A DNA stretch of 64,000 bases from positions 2,202,001-2,266,000 of the forward strand of contig JAPNXP010000016.1 of assembly GCA_028753945.1 (NCBI GenBank), in the 5' to 3' direction. Numbering within the stretch: the first letter of the stretch is position 1; each line of letters begins with the position of its first letter. Source of the DNA: Hexactinellida sp. DTS-2022. Taxonomy: Eukaryota; Porifera; Hexactinellida. The notes under the pieces are model-generated. The model worked only from the letters and a program-made list of their open reading frames with translations. It was not told the DNA's origin and did no database searches. A program made the position numbers and the translations under genes. Shown piece after piece: positions 29,228 to 40,500 of the stretch.

Positions 29228-31057
29228 ATGTTACGACAATTGTTGAAGTTGAATCGGACAATTGTCCTCTCTCACAGGCTCATATCATCACAGCAATACA
29301 CTATACCAAATAAGCAAAGCATACAAATACTCTTGCAGAGACAAACAACTAACTTTTCCCATCAATTTAGTTCCAAAATTCCTGTGGTACCAGAACTTGA
29401 TTTTGGTGAGTTCGTACCAATGTTGAACAGGAATAAGGTTGACTTTTATGTGCGTGAGCGCTATGCCGTCATATTCAACCTCTTGAAAGACGGCACTAAG
29501 AAAACCCTATCTGAGGAAGATGTAGGGGAACTATCAGATCTGCATCTGCGGCAGTTTAACGCTATGCTGATTGAAATAAACGAAAAACAACCTCACATAC
29601 CCACTCACCGTATTTCCATTCCAATTCTCAGATATTTTGTTGATCACCCGTTTTTTAAAGGCCCCCATTGGATGCGTTATTACTTAGCAGTTTCCTTGAA
29701 CAAGCACGCTTGTACTGAAAAAGATATAGAAGAGCTAATGGCTCTTCTCAACGAGTTTGATGCTGTTGATTTCTATGAGGGCCGGCATTTATTGGCTCAG
29801 GTATATTATGAGGGTAGACATGTGGAACAGGATTTTGCACATGCACTCGCTCTCCTAGAAATTAACGTACGAACAAGCATTGTACCAAGCATAGGCGCCG
29901 AAAGTGGGGGGGTCAGGGGGGGTTACACCCTCCCTGGTTTTTGTCAGGGAGGGTTTCACCCCCCCTGGCTGAGGAAAGAGTCAGGAAGGGTATACCCCTC
30001 CTGGTTGGTCAGGCAGGGAATATTAGACATTTTCTTTATTGTTAAAGTAGAAAACATACACGTAAACCCATAGAAAAATTATAATTCCATAAGGAGTCCT
30101 TCTAAATACATTGGATTATTAATATATGTATACAATTATGCCCGTCAACATAATGATTTTCAGCCACCATAGCAGTGGCGAAACAGGGGGATGCGCTAGG
30201 GGGGGCGCGTTCCCCCCCCCCCGTAAATTGAAGGGAGGCAACATTATTGGTACGGGGTTACCGTTCCCTCTGGATAAAAAATACAATATTCAATATAATT
30301 TAGCACAATAAAATATACGTATAATTCATTCAAAACAAATTGATATCAGGGTATCTCGCAGTCCATTTTTTTATGGGGGGCTTGCCCCCAGAACCCCCCA
30401 AGAATTGCTCGCAACACTCGCTCCGCGCCCCCCAACTTTAATCTTATACTTGTAAACTTTGCGACAATGCGCCATAGGAATCGTTTTTTTGACCTTTCAC
30501 ATTTAAATGTAAAGTTACACCCCCCCTGGCGCTGGAGAGTTTCGGCGCCTATGGTACCAAGCATGCTTCTGTTAGCAATAATGCTAAGAGACGGCAATGG
30601 TGTGGTCAGTAATCCTACTAGAGCATCTGAGATATTCGTATCCTGTGGTTATAAAGGGAATGCTGATGGTTACCTGGCGATGGCGGATCTCCATCAGAGG
30701 GGAATGGGAGTTAAGAAATCCGAGGAAGAGGCTCTTAGATACTTTACTCTTGCAGCCGGATTGCAATCTAAGATCGGTACTCATAACGTGGGTTGCGTAT
30801 ACTTTATGGGAAAGGGTTGTGTGCATAGTTATAAGAAGGCGCTTAGGTATTTTAAAGAGGCGGGAGAGTTGGGACATCCTCTCTCAATGATTAACGCTGG
30901 GAACATGCACTATAACGGATATGGGACTGAAGTAGATTTGATGGAAGCTCGCAAGTGGTATGTGAGAGCTGCTGAGTTGAAAATAGAGGCATTGGACCTT
31001 ATTAAGATTGTGGATGCAAAGTTAGAAGAAAAGGCAACAAAAAGGAAAAAATCATAA
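29228..31057 (+). pseudogene. Mitochondrial-type Sel1-repeat protein, interrupted by a transposon
   Basis: The first coding block runs from 29228 to about 29890, the second from about 30564 to 31057, with a 660-bp transposon between. The N-terminus (MLRQLLKLNRTIVLSHRLIS) is basic and hydrophobic like a mitochondrial targeting peptide. The 3' part holds Sel1-type repeats (ADLHQRGMGVKKSEEEALRY, VGCVYFMGKGCVHSYKKAL, AGNMHYNGYGTEVDLMEARK). Removing the element plus one target duplication restores the uninterrupted reading SIVPSMLLLAIMLRDG. I find no GT-AG pair that restores the frame exactly, so as sequenced the gene looks disrupted; the native frame adds about 60 transposon residues then stops. 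I cannot name the orthologue. Confidence 0.7.
29892..30551. mobile_element. 660-bp non-autonomous DNA transposon (MULE-like)
   Basis: Inverted termini TAGGCGCCGAAA and TTTCGGCGCCTA, each followed inward by G- or C-runs and TTACACC. It is flanked by 12-bp duplications, TTGTACCAAGCA (29880-29891) and TGGTACCAAGCA (30552-30563), with one mismatch. A 9-12-bp target duplication points to a Mutator-like element. It is GC-rich with several G7-C11 runs, unlike the AT-rich host, and encodes no transposase. Confidence 0.85.
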
Positions 31058-31509
31058 ATTTTATAATTTAGTAAATTTACAAGTTTTCTTATAGTTTATT
31101 CTATAAACTAATTAATACAAATTTTCTCGGAATTTTAATGCAATCTAATGAGTTCGAGCAAAATCATTTTATAAAAAGTATTTTTTATTGGGACCTTGAT
31201 AATGATTAATTAATTAATTAATTTGTTACTATTTATAGATCTTATGGAGGAGTTCGTCCCACACAAAGGAATTATTGTCAGAAGTCTTTGTTGAGAATTG
31301 AATTTATGCTTCCTATTCCATGTTGCAATCAGTAGCTATTGTATTGTAGGCAGAATTGAGATTGATCCATACTTTAGACTACACAATAAAGCAATTCGCG
31401 AATTGTCTATTTAGCCTACATCATTGTGTTTATAATGTATACATTAGTTTGTATATATTTAATTCATTAGACCTTGAGGTGATTTTTATCAAACCCCTTC
31501 CCAATTCCA
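31058..31509. other. Intergenic region upstream of CAD
   Basis: AT-rich, with a TTAA run near 31207. It must hold the CAD promoter. No separate gene is supported. Confidence 0.4.
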
Positions 31510-34500
31510 ATGTCAAGGCTTGTGTTAGGAGATGGGACTGAGTTTATTGGAGAATCATTTGGCCACTCTTCACCTGCTACTGGGGAAATAGGTAGGTTAA
31601 TGTATGTAGTAGAACCTCGTTAGTACGAATACTACGGGACCATCAAATTGTGTTCGCTTTACCACAATTCGTATTAACTTGTATAGGAACACTATTTCAC
31701 ATATAGGAACACTTTCACCTTTAAAACCTTTTTTTGTAATGAAAAGGTTTTTATGGGTGAAATGGTGTCCTCATTAACCGGAATTTCGTATTAACCTTGT
31801 CCGTACTAACGAGGTTCTACTGTAGTATATTCATTCTTGCAACTATGTATTTCTTGACACTGCGTATTGTGTAGTTTTCCAGACTGGAATGGTTGGTTAT
31901 GTGGAATCTCTGACTGACCCCTCTTACTACGGACAGATTCTGGTATTGACTTACCCGCTGATCGGTAATTACGGCGTACAAGCTAAGCTCTACACTACGT
32001 AAGTCAACATATACAGGATAAATGTTACATATACTATATTGTCATTAATTAGTAGTATGGTACAGTCAACTCTTAACGAAGTAGTAGTATATACCCTTAG
32101 TTTACCTCGATATAAGCGTAGTAAAATCTACTATTTTTTCTTGGGAATATAAATAAACTCGTTGAAAGCGTGTATTTTGTTTATATCCAACTTCGTTTAA
32201 ATTATAACGGGAGTTTACTCTATAGTTGAGCTGCTAAATAATACGTTTATAATACGATTGCAAATAGGGACAAACTTATCAAAACTCCGTTCCAGTCTGA
32301 CAAGATACAAGTGAGAGGTCTCATAGTGGCGAACTACGTGGACGAAGCGTCTCACTGGACAGCCGAGAAGACTCTCTCTCAGTGGCTAAGGGAGGAGGGG
32401 GTGCCCGCCATAACTGGTGAGTAAATACTAAGTGTTTAATAGCTCAGATAATCAACAATATTGCTATAATTAAAGTGGATTATTGTTGTTTTAATTTTTC
32501 ACAATCGATAGGTATTGACACTCGAGCTCTAACCAAGAAACTGAGAGAGAATGGAACTATGTTGGGACAGGTATTTTCTAATTCCACATAGAAAATAATT
32601 ACATTGAACTCCCGTTATAATGAAGTGATTGGGACCTTTAAACTCTTCGTTATATCCAGACATTCGTTATAAGCGGGTATATTTATTGTATTTAGTGCTC
32701 TGAGGAAAATTTCCATTTCGTTATTCCCTTTCGAACGGAACTATGTTGGGACAGGTAATTTCTAATGCCACATAGAGAATAATACAGTAGTAGTCACTAG
32801 TCAGGTTCTTTTATTATGAGCACTAAATGGACCAAAAATTGTGTTAAGAATAGAAAAGGCTTCATAAAAAGCAAACTCAACTTAATACAACCCTATTTAA
32901 TAAATTAGGGCTTGTTCATAGTATAATATGTTCACAATTAGCAGACCTGACTGTAGTATTATATATGTTGTTGTTGTCTGTGTAGATAGTAGAGCCAGAC
33001 GGGAGCACACAATCTGTCTCAGATCCCAACACAGATAATCTGGTAGCTGCAGTCTCCTGCAAGGTGACCAATCAAATCCTATCTTTCTACCTGTATGCAT
33101 TGCAACCTATTTATACTAAAAGCATAACATAACTCTTAATAATTACTGTTAAATACAATGTTTGAAGTTGATAATAAGGCAAGCGACGGCCCCCAAGTAC
33201 AGGTACAGTTGCATGACATCACGGAGCGTATGTCTCTGCTGCTCACCAGCTACGAGGGTCCCTCCGACCAGCTAAGCCAGAGGCTGGCTCTCAAAAGGGA
33301 GAAAGAGAACGATAAGATGAAGGGAGCGCTGTTTGGAGTGCTGCAAGACTTGAATCAGATCGTGGACGATAGGGAGAAACTCTTGGCTTCGATTAAGGAT
33401 TGGTTTGACGGCTCTTCTAGGCTAATGCGTGGAATTGATACGGAGGGGAATGCTGAAGAGGCTTGGGAAATGATTGAGAATGAAATGAAGAAATTATTTG
33501 GTGTTCTTCAAGCGTTTAAGAACTCTAGCAAAGATGTTTCCGAGTTAGAACGTAGACTTTTGCAAGTTGTATTTAAAGACACTAGTATTGGAGATTTAGA
33601 TAAAGTACGAAACAAGATACAGTTTAACAGTTTTAGAAAGAAAGCTAATTTCAGGATGACTTCACAGATTGAACATGAATCTAGTTTGGAAACAATTAAC
33701 GAAACCCAAACAGAATTCAATACAGATGATGTACCGAACGAAGGCAAAACAACTCCAATATGCCCAGTTGAATTAAGTTCTGTAGAAATACAAGTCGACT
33801 TATTAAATGACTCACAAACTAATTCTGTAGATACAAATACTCCAAACAAGCAGCATTATACTTGCTCTCCTATTAGATTTAATGCCGCATCGCAAACAGA
33901 GAAAATGGAATTAGAAAGGAACTTCTCGAATGAAAGTATTGATGAATGTTTGCCAAACGAATTCAATGATTCTGTTTCTTGTTTAGAATTAGATTTTTCA
34001 AATTCTGAACCAAACATTATTCTTCAGTCAAATAACACAGATTATTTCGGCAAAGACAGTTCGAGTAATGAAATAAATATTCATAATCTCAAACAGAAAA
34101 ATAGATTCATTACAAGCTCCAAACAGAAGACTTCTACTCCCGGCAAAAGAATGAATATTTCTCAAAACATCCCATTTGTCCATGTGAAGAGATCTCCAGG
34201 ATTATCCCCTGTACTCTCTACTATACATACTCTATCAAACAGACCCGAATTGAGTATGTATAAGTCGCGTGACCCTCCTAACCTGAGTTTCATGCAGAGA
34301 GAGCAGATTAAGAACGACAGCATAGAACTATACATGGAGAGATCCAAAGGGAAAACTGCCAATAGATTGCTTACTCCCATAAGTTCATATTCTCCTAAGA
34401 AGGGCGGTGCCACCAGAATACTCGGGAATATACGAACGGATTCAGCACAACCAACACACATATTCAAACAGGATGCTGAAACCAAGAAGTGGGGCAGCCA

Positions 34501-37500
34501 ACTTGTAGACTTTATGAAAGATATGTGTATCAATTGAGTCATTGTATTAATAAATAACTTTATCAATGTGCTATGAATTGCTTTAAGACTAGTTTATAAC
34601 TATTTATTTCAGTCTCCTCACCTCTACAACGAAGGCGGCTCTCCTAGAATACTGCTAGTGGACTGCGGAGTTAAATATAACATAATACACTGTCTGACTG
34701 AGAGGAGAGCTCAGGTGCTTAGAGTGCCGTGGAACTATGACTGGACATCGGAGCAAGTATGTCAATTGTGCTATTAGTACAGTAATAGCAAGTCGCATTT
34801 GCATAAAATTTGCTTGCTAATACTAATAGGCGAATTTGCTATTATAGGAACATAATTTACCTTAAATACTCGCTTGGGGACTGAAAATAATTTGCAAATA
34901 GAGTAATTGCAATAAGGCGAACTACTGTATTATTAACAGTTTCTTATCTGTATTTAGTTCGATGGTGTAGTTATCAGTAACGGACCTGGCAACCCTATTC
35001 TCTGCAAAGAAACAATTGAAATAACTCAGAAATTCATTAAATCGGATTTGAATATACCTCTCTTCGGTATCTGTATGGGTAACCAGATTTTAGCACTAGC
35101 GATTGGAGCGAGCACTTATAAACTAAAGTGAGAACTCACTCAAATGATTGGTTATTTATTTATTAAGATTATTACAGATATGGGAACAGAGGATTCAACC
35201 AACCTTGCAAAGTAGACTCTAACCACTCGATTCTGACCTCTCAGAACCATGGATACGCAGTGGACACCTCCACACTGCCGACTGACTGGTCATCTCTATT
35301 TCAGAACGCGAATGACTTTACTAACGAAGGTATTGTCCACAAAAGCAAGCCGTACTTCAGTGTACAGTTCCACCCAGAGGCCTGTGGGGGCCCCAGAGAC
35401 GCAGAGGGTCTGTTTGACTTCTTTCTTGACTCTGTTGGGAAATGCAAGCAAGGAGACGTTGTTGGCATAAAGGAATGCATTCTGTCTATATTTGCTCCGA
35501 TACAGACAGTGCCTGATTGGAAGGAGAGTATTAAGAAAGTGGTTATTCTCGGGAGTGGGGGCCTCTCGATTGGCCAGGCGGGAGAGTTTGACTATTCAGG
35601 ATCTCAGGTTAGTAGCTTATTTGTAGCAGTATACATACAGTAGACTCTCTTATAGGAACAACAGGGGACCATCAAATCTGTTTGTATTATTCGAAAATCA
35701 TTTTAACAGTAGTCACTTACTTGCATGCGTTTGTAAAGGCTAGGGGAATTAACCTTATACAGTAGGATCTCCTTTGTACGAATACGGTTAATGCGAACAC
35801 TATTTCAGTCCCCTTCAAAGCCATTCAATACAAATTACAACGGGTAAAACGAATTCCGGCGAACACATTTTTTGGAAAGTTCCCTGATGTTCGTAATAAC
35901 GAGATTCCACTGTACCCCTTAACCGATATTTGCCTTATCCGTGTTCGTACTAACCAGAGTATAATGTATGCTCTTTATCTTTCCGACCAAATTAGGCGCT
36001 CAAGGCTTTCAAGGAGGAAGGCATTCATACAATCCTGGTCAACCCTAACATAGCAACCGTGCAGACCTCTAAAGGAATGGCAGATAAGATATACTCCATA
36101 CCCATTACCCCCGATTACGTTTCACAAGTAAGGAATGTTATCTCATACTAGTGCATTCGGTAATACAGGTAAACCTCCGAAATGCGACACTTTTGGGAGC
36201 AGCGCTTGTGCCGGATATTCGGAGGTTGCCCCCACATTAATTATTTATATTGGAAAGTCAATCGGGAGAATGGTTTTGTGCCGTATCTCGGAGGTTGTCG
36301 TATTTCAGAGGTGCCAATTTTAGAGGTTGGCCTGTAATACATTTGTAGGTAATAGAGTGTGAGAGGCCGGATGGCATAGTGCTCTCCTTTGGAGGTCAGA
36401 CCGCACTCAACTGTGGAGTTGCGCTCTTCGAAAAGGGACTATTCGAGAAATACAACATAAAGGTTATATATCTTATGTATACTGTGTCTATGTTAAATAA
36501 TAATTTGTTGAGGAACTGGTAATACAGACTTAAATTTGTTGTGTATTTAGAGTTTAAATATACCTACGTATAATAAAAATTTCCATTTTTCCTCCCAAAA
36601 GATGACCAAACTTTAACCAAATACATTTGAGTGTTGCCCCATTATGGATTAGCAGCTAGCATTCAATTACTATAATTTGTTTTAGTGTCTCTCAATTGTT
36701 AAGTATAGAATCATTAGAATACCTAACTGAGACTGTAATTTAATTGGACGAGTGTAATTATGTTTCTTCATACTCTGTATCTGTAACAGAGATTAATATT
36801 ACACTGTTGTCACAGGTACTGGGCACTTCTATTGACGCCATAAAGTGTACAGAGGATAGACAGCTGTTTGCTGAGAAGCTAAAGTGTATTGGAGAAAATG
36901 TTGCGTTTGGAAAAGCGGTTTGCTCCGTAAAAGAGGTAGGAACACAGAATTAATCTGATAATACAGTTTAGAGAATACTGTACTAGATCTCAGTTTTTCT
37001 AATAGTAAAAGAGCCATGTTTGCTTTCTAAATGTCAATTTTTAATGTACAAGAACTGACCTTTTCCAGTGCCTGAATTTATTAATACAGTCAGGTCTGCT
37101 TATTGTGAACAATTTTTTGTCTGCTAAATATGAAGGTTTTTTTAATTATGAACAAGCCCTATGTTCCCAATTTAACAACTTACTTAGGGTTTGTATTAAG
37201 TTGAGTTCGCTTTGTATGAAGTCTCTCTATTATGAAGATAATTTTTGGTTCCTTGAATGTTCATAATAAAAGAACCTGACTGTATTTGAAAATTTTAAAT
37301 AAATAAATAAAATAAATAAATAATTTGAAGTACTGTAATTGAGTTTATCTCTACAATCTATACTCTGTAGGCCATAGAGTTTGTGAATGAGATAGGCTAC
37401 CCGGTGTTAGTGCGAGCCGACTTCTGTCTCGGCGGACTCAGGTCCGGGTTTGCTGACAACGAGTCTGAGCTGACTACCATCGTTACTGCGGCCCTGATGC

Positions 37501-40500
37501 ACTCGCAGCAAGTGTTTGTGGACAAATCCCTGAAGGGATGGAAAGAGATAGAGTACGAAGTTATGAGAGATGTCTATGGAAATGCAGTTACTGTAAGAGC
37601 TAATTAAATGCACAGTAGTAGTATGTTACGTTTGTAACATGTTATGTTTATAACATGTTACGTTTGTAACATGTTATGTTTGTAACATGTTATGTTTGTA
37701 ACATGTTATGTTTGTAACATGTTACGTTTGTAACATGTTATGTTTGTAACATGTTATGTTTGTAACATGTTACGTTTATAACATGTTACGTTTGTAACAT
37801 GTTATGTTTGTAACATGTTACGTTTGTAACATGTTATGTTTGTAACATGTTACGTTTGTAACATGTTATGTTTGTAACATGTTACGTTTATAACATGTTA
37901 CGTTTGTAACATGTTATGTTTGTAACATGTTACGTTTGTAACATGTTATGTTTGTAACATGTTACGTTTATAACATGTTACGTTTGTAACATGTTATGTT
38001 TGTAACATGTTACGTTTGTAACATGTTATGTTTGTAACATGTTATGTTTGTAACATGTTATGTTTGTAACATGTTACGTTTGTAACATGTTACGTTTATA
38101 ACATGTTATGTTTGTAACATGTTATGTTTGTAACATGTTACGTTTATAACATGTTATGTTTGTAACATGTTATGTTTGTAACATGTTATGTTTGTAACAT
38201 GTTATGTTTGTAACATGTTACGTTTGTAACATGTTACGTTTGTAACATGTTACGTTTATAACATGTTATGTTTGTAACATGTTACGTTTGTAACATGTTA
38301 TGTTTGTAACATGTTACGTTTATAGCATGTTACGTTTATAACATGTTATGTTTGTAACATGTTATGTTTGTAACATGTTACGTTTGTAACATGTTACGTT
38401 TGTAACATGTTATGTTTGTTAATACTTTGTTTGTAGATATGCAACATGGAGAATCTGGACCCCGTGGGAATCCACACTGGAGAGAGCATAGTGGTGGCTC
38501 CTAGCCAAACACTGACAGACCAGGAATACCAACAGCTCAGAAGCGTATCTATAAAGGTAGCGCACTACCTGGGAATAGTCGGGGAGTGTAATGTGCAGTT
38601 TGCACTCAATCCTATTAAGAACGAGGTTTGTTGTGATATTATTATACACCTACCGTCAGGTTCTTATAGTATGAACAGTGTGTTCTTAATGGTGAGACTT
38701 CATAATATGCTCTTCTTAATACAAATTTGTTTAATTGGGACCATATGGCTTGTACACAATAAATAGACCTGACTGTAATTAAGGCTTAATAATACTAAAT
38801 ATTTAATTTGGTACAATCTCTATTAGTATTGCATCATAGAAGTTAACGCCAGACTCTCTCGCAGCTCTGCCCTGGCCTCCAAAGCCACTGGCTACTCCAT
38901 CGCTTACGTGGCCGCTAAGCTGGCGCTCAACATGTCTCTGCTGCGACTGGAGAATAACGTTACAGGGTCCAACACGGCTTGCTTCGAGCCAAGTCTTGAT
39001 TACGTCACTGTTAAGATGCCGAGGTGGGACTTTGGGAAGTTCGCTGGCGTAAAAAACAAGGTATAATTTACAAATATTAACAGGAAATCCTTTGTATGTA
39101 GCTGTTTGTAAGTCTGTAGCTCTTACCATTTCCTCAATCAATTCCGAACAAAAAAACATAAAAACAAATCATTGTGAATTAATATATAAGATTCTATGCT
39201 GAGTAATATGATTATAGATTGGTAGTTCTATGAAGAGTGTGGGAGAAGTAATGGCGATTGGAAGGAAATTCGAAGAGGCGATACAGAAAGCTTTGAGAAT
39301 GATTGACGAGAAAGTGACTGGTCTCGATGCGAATGCTTACAAGTTTAATCCTGAAGTAAGTAGCAGTATGTCTGCTTATTCTTATAAGAATTACTTTTAT
39401 ATCGGCCAACACCTTTTCTAATGTAATCTTAAGCACTGGCAAGGTAACTTTTTGACATCAAAAATTCAACTTTGGAAGCCTGGTTTTAATATTGAAAGAT
39501 GTTGGCTTATATATGGACCTCTGATATACGTACAATAAACTCTCGTTATAACGAAGTGCTTGGAATATGTAAATTCCTTCGTTATATCCGGATATTCGTT
39601 ATAAGCGGATAATATTTACTGCATTTAGTGCTCTGGGGGAAATATCCATTTAGTTATAAGCGGTTATTTCGTTATATCCGACTTGGTATAACTTATAACG
39701 GGAGTTCACTGTATATTATTAACATTGCGTGAATAGGATCTCAGCAATCCCTCCGACAAGCGGGTGTTTAGCATAGCAGCCGCCTTAAAGAAGGGATACA
39801 CAGTAGCAGAACTCGCAAAACTAACTCAGATAGATGTCTGGTTCCTCAACAGACTCAAATGTATCGTTGACTTCTCGATGCAATTAGAGAATACACAGAC
39901 TAAGGTATTCTATATAGAATAGTAAGTATAGTAGTAGATTTATTTGTATAGACTTGTGTTGTGTAGTTGAGTGAATTGGATCCCTCTGTAATGTTGGAAG
40001 CTAAGAAGTTGGGATTTTCAGACAAACAGATTGCTCGCTCACTCAACAAGTAAGTGTTTTGTTTTAGTATTTTCGTGATTTTTCATGAATTTTCATGATT
40101 TTATAAATTCATTCATAAAGATTTTATGATAAATCATTAAAATTATGATTTATCTGATAAATTATGGAAATTATATATTGATATTGATATTTCTTTATCT
40201 CCTATTGTATACATTAACCCTTCCTATATAGCATAGAGCTTGCGGTTAGGAAGTACCGCCTCGAGCACACAATACTCCCGTACGTTAAGCAGATAGACAC
40301 AGTAGCAGGGGAATACCCGGCCTACAGCAACTACCTGTATCTGACGTACAACGCTTCTGAGCACGATCTGCTGCCCTCTTCTACCGCTATTCTCGTGCTA
40401 GGCAGCGGCGTATACAGGATAGGCAGCAGTGTAGAGTTCGACTGGTGTGCTGTTGGGTGCATCAGGGAACTGAGAAGGGTACGCAAGTTGTGATTATATG

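Larger units (their letters stand above)
31510..35480 (+). other. CAD: CAD glutamine amidotransferase domain
   Basis: Hydrolyses glutamine to supply ammonia. Begins [18 protein letters not shown]. The nucleophile Cys is in [19 protein letters not shown] (exon 7), and the His-Glu pair is in [13 protein letters not shown] (exon 8). The usual His after GICLG is Asn here (GMNQ-type variant GICMGNQ). Exon 8 runs straight on into the CPSase start ([20 protein letters not shown]). Confidence 0.93.

Noticed and set aside
30126..30597. ORFs inside the transposon interrupting the Sel1 gene
   Set aside because: Short, low-complexity Gly/Pro-rich translations of G/C runs; no transposase motif.
37623..38416. 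Possible CRISPR-like array
   Set aside because: Units are contiguous 16-mers with no spacers, in an intron of an animal gene; it is a minisatellite.
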